Below are positions 17,822-25,590 of a stretch of DNA of 64,000 nt, in pieces. The notes beneath the pieces are model-generated. The model worked only from the letters and a program-made list of their open reading frames with translations. It had not been told where the DNA came from and made no database searches. The first letter of the stretch is position 1; each line of letters starts with the position of its first letter. Origin of the DNA: Endozoicomonas sp965199185. Lineage in GTDB: Bacteria > Pseudomonadota > Gammaproteobacteria > Pseudomonadales > Endozoicomonadaceae. The translations under genes were made by a program, and so were the position numbers. The DNA is taken from contig CBDAQW010000004.1 in NCBI GenBank assembly GCA_965199185.1, positions 124,001 through 188,000 on the forward strand. Reading direction: 5' to 3'.

Positions 17822-18841
17822 TTGATTATCTTCACAGTCACCAACAAAACTACGTCTCAAGTCTATGTCGGCACCACTCGTAATGACCTGGTCGATCAAT
17901 GGGAAAAAATGGTGACTGCCGCCGGGCAGAATCTTGATTACCCACTCTACCAGGAAATCCGTAGCCATGGCCGTGATGGGTTCACGGTTGAAGAGTGGGA
18001 TTATGTCGAGGATCGTGGAGAACTGGCCACACTCGAGCAGGAAGCTCTGGAAATTTTCGGTGCGAAAAGCCTAAGAGGTTACAAAACCAGCACGGTTAAA
18101 ATCCAACCGAAAAAGAAAGCCCGTGCTCGAAAATCAAACATAGAGAAAGAGCTGGCCAGTATATTTGCTGAGGTGGTAGCCGAAGCGGACGACGATGCAA
18201 CACCACCAAGCCTGACGGTTAAAAATAGCAAAGAGCTTTCAGCCGACACGGGTAAACCTTCTCATCCAAAACAGGACGCTTCGCCCAAACCGGCCTCCTC
18301 ACCTCTGACAAAACCTAAAGAGCAGTATACGCAGGCAGAGATTGACCGTCTGACACAAGCTGTTGCTGAAGCGCGTCGAAAAGAGAGTGTGCCAACACCA
18401 AAAGAAGTCACGCCAGTCTTATCTGATCATTGCTCTCAGGCTAACGCCGTTGTGCAGATGAAAGATATTGATCTGAGCGACGACATTACCGCACAACTGG
18501 CGGCTATTCAGGCTGCCGCAGATGCAGTGCTCTCCGGCGATACAGCAAGCGCAGCTAACCTGACCATGCCGGAACTTCAGGAAGAGGGGGTTGTGTCCGA
18601 GAAAATCGAATCCAATGTGATTTCCATTTCCGAATCAGAGCCTGTGGTAGAGCCAGAGCCGGTCATTGAAATTGATCCGAAGGAGTTACGAATTCGCGAA
18701 GCAATTGAACGCCATCGCAAGATGCGTGCTCAGAAAAGCTCAGACCAACAAAATGAAGAACGCAAGCAGGTTGCCAAATTGCTGACGGAGTTGACGAATC
18801 GAGTACTGTCACTCAATAGCAGCGTCAATATCGCCGCCTAA
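17822..18841 (+). CDS. protein with N-terminal GIY-YIG-like domain
   Basis: The first 95 residues resemble a GIY-YIG nuclease fold: IIFTVTN...VYVGTT matches the two-strand core, with YVG in place of YIG and a weak GIY, followed by GRDGFTVEEW. The conserved catalytic Arg and Glu are not clearly identifiable. The rest is disordered, Lys/Ala/Glu/Ser-rich, with a possible coiled coil near the C-terminus (IREAIERHRKMRAQ). The start is TTG at 17822, supported by AGAGG at 17807-17811. Nuclease activity is uncertain; it may be a binding domain. Confidence 0.65.
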   Translation: MIIFTVTNKTTSQVYVGTTRNDLVDQWEKMVTAAGQNLDYPLYQEIRSHGRDGFTVEEWDYVEDRGELATLEQEALEIFGAKSLRGYKTSTVKIQPKKKARARKSNIEKELASIFAEVVAEADDDATPPSLTVKNSKELSADTGKPSHPKQDASPKPASSPLTKPKEQYTQAEIDRLTQAVAEARRKESVPTPKEVTPVLSDHCSQANAVVQMKDIDLSDDITAQLAAIQAAADAVLSGDTASAANLTMPELQEEGVVSEKIESNVISISESEPVVEPEPVIEIDPKELRIREAIERHRKMRAQKSSDQQNEERKQVAKLLTELTNRVLSLNSSVNIAA

Positions 18842-18905
18842 AGCAATATTCAAAATTTTTCATAGGGCCGGAAGACAACTTTCAGCCCTTACCTATACTG
18901 AGGTT

Positions 18906-19100
18906 ATGAATAAAATAAAAACCACCTCAGAATCACAACCACTCTTGCTTCATCTTGCCAACGTCAATCACAGCTTTCAGCAGATAGAAGTGCAATTGAA
19001 AGAGATTGACGAAAGAAGCCGAGAAATATCTCTGAAAATGAGAGAAGTTCGAGAGCGCCTGAAAACCAAGGGTTTGTCTAAAAACAACTTCCTAAGTTAA
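18906..19100 (+). CDS. small coiled-coil protein, 64 aa
   Basis: The frame starts at ATG 18906 behind GAGG (18900-18903, close spacing). It encodes a charged helix with heptad-like spacing (IEVQLKEIDERSREISLKMREVRERLK), consistent with a short coiled coil. I know no family. Same strand as the GIY-YIG-like gene, 64 bases after it, so possibly co-transcribed. Confidence 0.5.
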   Translation: MNKIKTTSESQPLLLHLANVNHSFQQIEVQLKEIDERSREISLKMREVRERLKTKGLSKNNFLS

Positions 19101-19139
19101 TCTTCTTTCAAGTTAATCTTTTTATCCCATCCCTGCGGA

Positions 19140-19190
19140 CGAGACTATCACGAAAGCGGGGATCCATGTTCGTGGTGAATTCCCGCCTTC
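19140..19190. repeat. REP-like inverted repeat
   Basis: GCGGGGATCCA and GAATTCCCGC face each other around a 10-base loop, preceded by the GAAAGCGGGGATCCATG pattern common to palindromic extragenic repeats. It lies between a small coiled-coil gene and the DUF1820 gene, which converge, and might act as a shared transcript end. Confidence 0.45.
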
Positions 19191-19195
19191 ACAGG

Positions 19196-19525
19196 CTAAT
19201 CTCTCCCGGACACCGGTGGTATTGATGGAAATTGTTTAATATTACCGAAACCACTGACTTCAGTGACTCTCCCTTTGCCTTCTTTTTCTACTTCATCGAT
19301 ACGAATGATCGAGTTCAAAGGGATGTAGCTTCTTTTCACACCCTCAAATTCTGCCTTCAGTTTTTCTTCAGAAGGGTCTACCAGTAACTGACTGCGTTCG
19401 CCAAAAACAAATTCCTCGACTTCGATAAATCCCCAAAGTTCGCTCTGGAAAATCTGTCGGGCATAGACTTCATAAACGTCGCCTTGATTTTGAAAAATAA
19501 CTTTGAATACCGGGTTGCTGGCCAT
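19196..19525 (-). CDS. DUF1820 family protein
   Basis: A 109-residue soluble protein matching the DUF1820 family in length and pattern: VFKVIFQNQGDVYEVYARQ, the Glu-rich WGFIEVEEFVFGE segment, and the C-terminal YIPLNSIIRIDEVEKEGK that the family shares with other small beta-barrel-like proteins. Widespread in gammaproteobacteria and of unknown function. Upstream on the same strand is a DnaA-box-like inverted repeat. Confidence 0.85.
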   Translation of the reverse strand: MASNPVFKVIFQNQGDVYEVYARQIFQSELWGFIEVEEFVFGERSQLLVDPSEEKLKAEFEGVKRSYIPLNSIIRIDEVEKEGKGRVTEVSGFGNIKQFPSIPPVSGRD

Positions 19526-19848
19526 TAAATTGTGCTACCTGTTTTGTGTAGACCTGTGTAAAAAAATAGTGCTTACAGGCCTGAAAGCAAAGCCTGATAC
19601 AGGCTTCACAAAAGGGCAGGAATAGTACCACAAAAAATAGTCAGCCAGTGGCGTTTAATGCTTGACTTTCAGGGATCAGGCGATGATTCTGGCCCAGAGG
19701 AGTTTTTCACAGGGTTATCCACTGATTTTGTGGATAACTGTTTTATAGGATTTTCTTATTGATCACTTTCCTAAGCCCAGGATACCCCGAAGGGCAGATA
19801 CCCTCAGGCTAACAGAGGGCATAAACCGAAGGCGCGCATAAAAAGCGC
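19526..19848. other. Intergenic region with DnaA-box-like inverted repeat
   Basis: This 323-base gap lies upstream of the DUF1820 gene and downstream of the BamE-like lipoprotein gene. Its only clear structure is the TTATCCAC/GTGGATAA inverted repeat at 19714-19738. The stretch 19760-19848 has short direct repeats of AGGC/GGCA type but nothing I can name. Confidence 0.5.
19714..19738. promoter_or_regulatory. Pair of inverted DnaA-box sequences
   Basis: TTATCCACT at 19715-19723 faces TGTGGATAA at 19729-19737; the second is a perfect 9-mer DnaA box (TTATCCACA) on the minus strand and the first has one mismatch. As RNA the 9-bp arms GTTATCCAC/GTGGATAAC would form a hairpin with a 7-base loop, so terminator or attenuator is an alternative. 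Confidence 0.6.
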
Positions 19849-20100
19849 CTAAAACCCTTCACTACTGTATAGCACCACCCTGTCAGCCTGAAAGTTGCAT
19901 CGGATATGTCGTTGCTTTTCACTCCAGCTACAATATCGGGTGCCAAGATGAACCTCACAACCCATGGGCTCACCCAGTAATTTTTTTACCGAGTCAAAAC
20001 TCAGACCTACTTCGAGCTTGTTGTAATTCTGCTGATTGATTTTGCTGCAGGCTGATATTCCTATAATGAACGACAGAAACAGAATACTGCGAAAGACCAT
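19849..20100 (-). CDS. small BamE/SmpA-like lipoprotein
   Basis: An 83-residue lipoprotein precursor with signal peptide and lipobox GISAC (Cys18). The mature part YNKLEVGLSFDSVKKLLGEP is the typical first helix-turn of the SmpA/OmlA (BamE-like) fold, followed by a short beta region containing two cysteines (CEVHLGTRYC). Such proteins attach to the outer membrane. This is shorter than BamE and probably a paralogue; the true bamE is likely elsewhere. Confidence 0.7.
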   Translation of the reverse strand: MVFRSILFLSFIIGISACSKINQQNYNKLEVGLSFDSVKKLLGEPMGCEVHLGTRYCSWSEKQRHIRCNFQADRVVLYSSEGF

Positions 20101-20149
20101 GCCATGTACTCTTGAGCCAAACCGGTAAAGGCAGTTTAGACCACCAATA

Positions 20150-20956
20150 TCATACGTCTTCTTCAGCCTCGATATTATCAGCAGTCACCGCTACCTGTAC
20201 CTGCTGCTTAGACTTGCCTGGCTCAGGTCTTTCTGGAATTTGAATGTCATAATCGGCTGATGCGAACACATGAGCTTGCCTGCATTCCAGCCCAACGTAC
20301 TTGTTCTCCCAGTCGCTTATATTTCTCGGGTCTTTCGCCGCCATTTTTGCTGCGTTGGATTTGAGCGAGTCTTTCAGTGAACTGATTTTGGTATTAAATG
20401 TATCCAGATTAAAATCGCTGTAATTGTCGGTTTTATATGTATTTAATGCCTGTGCGGCCATTTTGATAAGCTCATCAAATTTTGGTTGCCCTTTTACTGT
20501 TTCAGTTAAAGGGAATAATACAATGGGAGGAGGTGGGTCGTTTGGCAATTGAATTGTTATTTTCAATTTATATCGTTTATCAATCGTCTGACCCTCCAGA
20601 GCCGCCAGTGCCAGATCAGTGACGCGCAGTTCTTCTTTTTTCTGTAATAATTTGCCTGCTTCCTCCAGTGTATTCTCTTCTATTTTTTTCAGGTCTGTGT
20701 AACTCTGGCTTTCCTGATCGGATGAATGAATATCTTGCAAACCGGTCGTTGGCTTAACTTCCTCCTGAATGGATGCTGATCTCTGGTCAAGAGAGGCGTC
20801 TTTGGTATGAGGCGGGTTTAATTGATTAAGTTGTGGTGGTAATTCCGCTTCTGTGACCTTTTGGCCATTTTTAACGCCTTCACTCGAATTCGGTAATGCC
20901 GGAGCCTTGCTTAATTGTTGCGTATTGGAGCTTTGCCCCGAAACACTGTGTGTCAT
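20150..20956 (-). CDS. hypothetical protein with disordered N-terminus, 268 aa
   Basis: I do not recognise this protein. ATG at 20956 has AGGA 6 bases upstream, so it is preferred over a TTG at 20974. Residues 1-85 are Ser/Gln/Pro/Asn-rich and low-complexity, without a signal peptide; the C-terminal part is folded, with helical segments and a proline-rich turn (PNDPPPPIVLFP). The unstructured, Ser-rich N-terminus is the composition often seen in type III or IV secreted effectors, but no chaperone or injectisome gene is near. It ends in an acidic tail (EAEEDV). Confidence 0.6.
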   Translation of the reverse strand: MTHSVSGQSSNTQQLSKAPALPNSSEGVKNGQKVTEAELPPQLNQLNPPHTKDASLDQRSASIQEEVKPTTGLQDIHSSDQESQSYTDLKKIEENTLEEAGKLLQKKEELRVTDLALAALEGQTIDKRYKLKITIQLPNDPPPPIVLFPLTETVKGQPKFDELIKMAAQALNTYKTDNYSDFNLDTFNTKISSLKDSLKSNAAKMAAKDPRNISDWENKYVGLECRQAHVFASADYDIQIPERPEPGKSKQQVQVAVTADNIEAEEDV

Positions 20957-21153
20957 GACGTCCTGCCTGATCAATTCCTGTTATGTTCTCAATCGGCAAA
21001 AATAAAAAAGACTGCATACGTTAACGCCATCTATGGCAAAGTCTGTGAAATCGATACTCCATAGCCTATCACCAGTGACCTGGATCAACATAAGTACCCC
21101 CATAAAAAGCTACAGTGCACTGGCCTGAAAAACACATAATAGGGGAAGTTATA

Positions 21154-21777
21154 GTGAGAAAAATACTGGCGCTGGGTCTTCTTGGAGCATTGTCGACACC
21201 TGCTTTAGCAACCACTGTCGTTGACGGTCTGGATCTTGGCCCTCTGGCTCCTCTGATTGGCATCTGGAAGTCTGATGCAACCGGTGGCGTTGATTTAGCA
21301 CCCGGTCAGGTGGATTCTGATGTAGGGGCTGGCGGTATTTCGGTGAGCCCATACCATGAGGTGATGACTTTTGAGGTGGCAGCGGATGCGACCAATGCAA
21401 GTTCTCAGTATTTGACAGCCGTCTACTACAAGCAGGAAGTATTCAGAAAATCAGATGGTTCAAAATTCCATGACCAACGCGGTTACTTTATTTACGACAA
21501 AGAGAATAATGTCGTTTATAACTCATTCTGTGTGCCAAGAGCCACTTGTGTCACCGCACAAGGTGAAGCAGGCTCAACAATGACGTTGAAAGTGGCACCA
21601 CGTGGCGTCGCTGAATCCAGTTTTATGATGGAAAGTGCCAGCACCGTGGACTACACCATGAACCTGACTATCGCATCTGACAAGCTGACCTACTCTCAAA
21701 CGACATCTCTTGATATTTATGGTAAGCCCTTCGTACACACTGATTCCGGTTCGCTGATCAGAGTCAGTGAAAGTTAA
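21154..21777 (+). CDS. exported heme-binding (nitrobindin-like) beta-barrel protein
   Basis: From GTG 21154, with AGGGGAAG just upstream, the 207-residue precursor begins with a signal peptide (KILALGLLGALSTPALA). The mature part fits the ten-stranded nitrobindin/FABP-like barrel: LAPLIGIWKSD for the first strands, a central YFIYDKENNVVYNSF, and VHTDSGSLIRV at the end. Family members bind haem or hydrophobic ligands. The typical Gxx(W) first strand is present, but I cannot locate the proximal haem histidine with confidence. An upstream in-frame ATG at 21115 is less likely. Confidence 0.65.
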   Translation: MRKILALGLLGALSTPALATTVVDGLDLGPLAPLIGIWKSDATGGVDLAPGQVDSDVGAGGISVSPYHEVMTFEVAADATNASSQYLTAVYYKQEVFRKSDGSKFHDQRGYFIYDKENNVVYNSFCVPRATCVTAQGEAGSTMTLKVAPRGVAESSFMMESASTVDYTMNLTIASDKLTYSQTTSLDIYGKPFVHTDSGSLIRVSES

Positions 21778-21959
21778 GATCAGGCAGTAAGAAACGTTCA
21801 TATTGTTCGCTAACAATAGGTCGTAGCCCGTTTCACGGTCTGCGGCCTGTAGAAAAAATAGTGCTCTATTCTCAGAGGCCGTGTGAATTTTCATTACACT
21901 TCCTGCGAAGAGCATCTACACTATTCCATTCATACTGAATGCTAGTCACCAGCAGTATC

Positions 21960-22919
21960 ATGGAAATTCTGATTATCCGAGTCCCCGCCGGAGAACAAAT
22001 CAGCATCCTGAACCATATCATTGATACCGATGAAGCGTTGATCGGTCAAAACAGTCATTGTCAGGTTGTGTTACCGGATCGCACCGATGATATTGCTGAA
22101 CGGCATGGTCGTATATTCAGGCAAGATGAGTACTGGTATCTGGAAAATCTGTCTGACAGGCGGCTATTGGTTAATTCCACTGAGATTGCTAAGGGTTCAA
22201 GCCGTCGTTATCTGTTAAGCGACGGTGATATAATATTCTGCGGTGCTTACCACCTCATGGTCAGCAATTTCTCTCCATGGCAAACAGCTTTTGCCAAAAC
22301 CACCGACGACAACACTGAACCAACTCCTATTTCAATTTTTTTACCCTCAGATAATCATGAAATAAAACGAGATCAGCTTGATGACCCATTTGCCAATGTT
22401 GAGTTAGAAAATGCGCACAATGAAACATTCGAGACATCTGATACGCTCTGGCACAGCTCGGGTCGAAATAGTTCAATGTTTATAATGCCCTGCGATGTCG
22501 AACCCAAGCAAAAAAAAGAGGGATTGATTGATGTGCTTGCTGAAGATGACGATGATCAGGATTGGAGTATCAGCCGGAATCTTTGGAGTCATAGTGAAAA
22601 AGGCCAGGCAGATATGGAACAGAATGTGCCGATTCTCTCAATACCTGCGGGTGACAACAAAAAGCTGCCGTATAAAAAATCTGAGCATAAACAATCGATC
22701 TGTCGTGCCATGCTTGAGTCGCTGGATAAATTTCTTGACGATATTCATCCAGATATTCTGGCAGAACAGTTTATCACTCAGAGTGCTAACTCTGAATCAG
22801 TGGATTGCTGGCTTGAATATAAGAAATTTTATCAGCAAGTGCTGAATGATCGTAGATATAGACTACTCTTTCTGCAACGGTTTCGTCAGGCTCTTAAACG
22901 ACAGAAGGAGTCTTTTTGA
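21960..22919 (+). CDS. tagH: T6SS-associated FHA-domain protein (TagH-like)
   Basis: A 319-residue protein opening the right-going T6SS arm. Residues 1-100 form an FHA domain: the ALIGQNSHCQVVLPD and ERHGRIF segments hold the Gly and Ser/His phosphothreonine-binding positions, and LLSDGDIIFCG follows. The C-terminal 80 residues (from ICRAMLESLDKFLDDIHP) match the helical domain found in T6SS FHA proteins. FHA proteins control or assemble the apparatus after threonine phosphorylation; no PpkA/PppA kinase-phosphatase gene is in the window. The stop codon overlaps the tssJ start (TGATG). An ATG at 21939 is an alternative start. Confidence 0.88.
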   Translation: MEILIIRVPAGEQISILNHIIDTDEALIGQNSHCQVVLPDRTDDIAERHGRIFRQDEYWYLENLSDRRLLVNSTEIAKGSSRRYLLSDGDIIFCGAYHLMVSNFSPWQTAFAKTTDDNTEPTPISIFLPSDNHEIKRDQLDDPFANVELENAHNETFETSDTLWHSSGRNSSMFIMPCDVEPKQKKEGLIDVLAEDDDDQDWSISRNLWSHSEKGQADMEQNVPILSIPAGDNKKLPYKKSEHKQSICRAMLESLDKFLDDIHPDILAEQFITQSANSESVDCWLEYKKFYQQVLNDRRYRLLFLQRFRQALKRQKESF

Positions 22920-23470
22920 TGATACAAAGCCTATGGATAAAAAGCCTGCGGATAAAAAGCCTGTGGGTACTATTTTTAATCTCGCTGACCTGTCTGTTTT
23001 CTGCATGCAGCTCAAAGCCTGCAGCAAAGCCTCCCCCCCCGACAGAGTTGAAAGTGACAATCCTGGCGGGGTTGGATATAAACCCGACAGACGTTGGCAG
23101 TGCTGCGCCGTTACAGCTGAGACTTTATGAGTTGAAATCCCAGGATTTATTTAACAGAGCTGACTTTCTGGATATTTATCTACAAGATTCTGTGACGCTC
23201 CAGGATACGTTAATCCGAAAACACCTCTTACCGGTTGTACTACCAGACTCAACAACCGCCCTTTTCTTCACTCTCGATCAAGAAACCCGCTATGTTGCAG
23301 TGCTGGCTGAATTTGCCAGATATCAGTCCTCTTTTCCTGTTTCTGTGTACCGGGTTGTCAGAAACACCGCTAACCTGATCTCTCTACAAATCAACGATAA
23401 CCACATACGCATCAATGCTCATCGAGGCCAACAACCTCATCAGCAACAGGACAGCCAGGATGGGGCATAA
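22919..23470 (+). CDS. tssJ: T6SS outer membrane lipoprotein TssJ
   Basis: TssJ anchors the T6SS membrane complex to the outer membrane and contacts TssM. The 183-residue precursor has a long N-region, a hydrophobic core and lipobox FSAC (Cys30). The mature domain has the transthyretin-like TssJ pattern (ELKVTILAGLDINP...PLQLRLYELKS...FLDIYLQD). ATG 22919 overlaps the FHA stop and has AAGGAG at 22905-22910. The signal region contains two near-identical 15-bp tandem units. The gene overlaps tssK by 11 bases. Confidence 0.93.
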   Translation: MIQSLWIKSLRIKSLWVLFLISLTCLFSACSSKPAAKPPPPTELKVTILAGLDINPTDVGSAAPLQLRLYELKSQDLFNRADFLDIYLQDSVTLQDTLIRKHLLPVVLPDSTTALFFTLDQETRYVAVLAEFARYQSSFPVSVYRVVRNTANLISLQINDNHIRINAHRGQQPHQQQDSQDGA

Positions 23471-24797
23471 CAAGGATAAAACCGTCTGGCAGGAAGGCAT
23501 GTTTCTCAGTCCTCAGCACTTCCAGCAACAGGAACGCTATTTTGAAAAGCTGAGTCGCCAGATTTATAACATCCTCGCTCCGGGTCATGCCGGTTTCTCT
23601 GAATTGAAAATAGATCAGGAGCAGTTGAGAGCTGGAAAGTTTTTTGTAAGAGAGGCCAGAGGTATATTCCCTGATGGCACACCTTTTGAACTGGAGCAAC
23701 ACCTCTGCAGAGATATTGAAAACCTGAACACGGGGGATCATATCTATCTGGCGCTGCCTCTGATGCAGTCGGGTAAAGCGGATACCGCCCTTTTGGAGTC
23801 AGTGAATAAATCTATCAGACATGTTTCATATCTCCAGATGGTTCGTGACAGCGTGAATCCGGAAAACGATCCGGTACAACTGGAACTGGCTCGCCTTAAT
23901 CCCTGCCTCCTCACAGAAGGAGAGCCCCTTGATGATTATACAACGCTGGCCGTTGCCCGTGTGCAGGAGTGCCGTTCCAATGCAGAGCTGGTTCTGGACA
24001 GCAGCTATATTCCTCGTTGTATTGACTACCGGGTTTCTCATTATCTGCTCGAACAGGTGCAGAATCTGAAAACGATGATGCAGCAGCGAGCGTCAGTTAT
24101 TGCTGCCAAAATTGGCATAGAAGGAGAGCAAAATAGTTTTCAAATGATGCAGGTCAGTTATATGTGGCTACAGGCATTAAATCGATATGCCGTCTGGTTA
24201 GGGATGCTCGAACAGCAAACAGGTGTTTCTGCAGGTCAGCTCTATCAGGACATCACTTATATAGCAGCCGATCTTGCCACCTTTACCTCAACCATGGCAC
24301 CAGAGTTTCCGCCCTATGATGAACGGGAAATTTACGCATCCTTTGCGCCAGTACTAACCTCTCTCAGACTCAACCTGAAACAGGCCAGTAAAGATAAGGT
24401 CATTCGACTGAGCTGGGATTCCCGGCTATTCAAGCTTCGTCGTTTATTACGTGCAGTGATTGAAGACAGAACTGTATTCAATGATGCCCGGTTTGTTTTA
24501 GCCGTTACGTCCAGCATCCAACAGAATCAAACACGCAGTCTATTTGTTTCTGCGGCCAAACTCTGCGGTCAAAATCGCATCGCCGAAAGAGTTCGTAATG
24601 CTCTGTCTGCTGTTCCCATAACCCCTTTACCTATCCCTCCCATTGAACTCAAAGGCAAACCCAATACGGTGTACTTTGAAGTGGATACCAGCGATGCACT
24701 CTGGCTTGAAATGGTCAACACCAGAGATCTTCTGGCACTGCATGTGGATGAGCAGATGCCGGAAGACACACATATTGATTGTTTTATCATCCGGTGA
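23460..24797 (+). CDS. tssK: T6SS baseplate protein TssK
   Basis: TssK links the baseplate to the TssJLM membrane complex. The 445-residue protein begins with the family hallmark VWQEGMFLSPQHFQQQERY. The frame can extend to 23415, but ATG 23460 gives the standard N-terminus, and overlap with tssJ indicates coupling. The C-terminal IPPIELKGKPNTVYFEVDTSDALWLEM block, which contacts TssL, is intact. Confidence 0.96.
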   Translation: MGHNKDKTVWQEGMFLSPQHFQQQERYFEKLSRQIYNILAPGHAGFSELKIDQEQLRAGKFFVREARGIFPDGTPFELEQHLCRDIENLNTGDHIYLALPLMQSGKADTALLESVNKSIRHVSYLQMVRDSVNPENDPVQLELARLNPCLLTEGEPLDDYTTLAVARVQECRSNAELVLDSSYIPRCIDYRVSHYLLEQVQNLKTMMQQRASVIAAKIGIEGEQNSFQMMQVSYMWLQALNRYAVWLGMLEQQTGVSAGQLYQDITYIAADLATFTSTMAPEFPPYDEREIYASFAPVLTSLRLNLKQASKDKVIRLSWDSRLFKLRRLLRAVIEDRTVFNDARFVLAVTSSIQQNQTRSLFVSAAKLCGQNRIAERVRNALSAVPITPLPIPPIELKGKPNTVYFEVDTSDALWLEMVNTRDLLALHVDEQMPEDTHIDCFIIR

Positions 24798-24801
24798 TGT
24801 C

Positions 24802-25590
24802 ATGAATGCACACGCCAGTAATCAACATAGAGTCGAAAACCTTTCTGCCAGTTACGATGAGCAGGTGTTTCAGGATACTCCTGACCTGTTGTATAACTTT
24901 TCTGCATTCAGTAATAACCTTCTCAACTTGTCTGCCAGTCTTTTGGCGATTCTGACCACGCTGTCACAACAGAAAAATCCAGAAAACCTGCCTGAGCTGC
25001 ACCAATACCTTTTGCGTAATATCAAAGAACTTCATAATCGTGGTCTGCAATCCGGATATTCACCAAGAATGATGGAAAAAGCCTGTTACGCGCTTTGTGC
25101 TGCCTTTGATGAGGAAATTATGAACACCGAATGGGGGCAGGCCGCCCGTTGGGAAAATCACAGCCTGGTCGCTCAATTGTTTCAACAGCGAAATGCCGGT
25201 GAAGTTTTTTTTACACTTTTGGCGCAAGCCCGTCAGAATGTCACCGACATGATTGATCTTATCGAATTAATGTACTTCCTTTTGAGACTTGGGTTTTGTG
25301 GGCGCTATCAGAATAATGATAAACATGCACTGGCAGAACTGGTTGACTCGGTTTATCAGGAAATTTGTCAGCATCGTGATCAGGCAAAACGGCCTGAACA
25401 GTCGATCGTCTGCAAACCCTGGAAACCTTTAAAACAACCAAAATTCTGGCGTCTGCTGCCTGTTATCCTTGTTATATTGATTCTCACAGGCATTGGCACT
25501 CATACCTGGATACGTCACATCAATACAATCTATGATGATGACCTGCAATGGCTGCAACGTTCGCCTTCGATGACCATTGATTCCCCATGA
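24802..25590 (+). CDS. tssL: T6SS inner membrane protein TssL (DotU/IcmH-like)
   Basis: A 262-residue protein with the DotU cytoplasmic domain (LRNIKELHNRGLQSGYSPRMMEKACYALCAAFDEEIMNTEWG) and one C-terminal transmembrane helix (FWRLLPVILVILILTGIGTH) near residues 210-230. There is no C-terminal OmpA-type peptidoglycan-binding domain, so this is the short class of TssL. The open frame runs back into tssK, but ATG 24802 right after the tssK stop is the plausible start. The stop overlaps tssM (ATGA). Confidence 0.94.
   Translation: MNAHASNQHRVENLSASYDEQVFQDTPDLLYNFSAFSNNLLNLSASLLAILTTLSQQKNPENLPELHQYLLRNIKELHNRGLQSGYSPRMMEKACYALCAAFDEEIMNTEWGQAARWENHSLVAQLFQQRNAGEVFFTLLAQARQNVTDMIDLIELMYFLLRLGFCGRYQNNDKHALAELVDSVYQEICQHRDQAKRPEQSIVCKPWKPLKQPKFWRLLPVILVILILTGIGTHTWIRHINTIYDDDLQWLQRSPSMTIDSP

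Noticed and set aside
19714..19738. Chromosomal replication origin
   Set aside because: Only two DnaA boxes, with no cluster, no AT-rich unwinding region of note and no dnaA, dnaN or gidA nearby.
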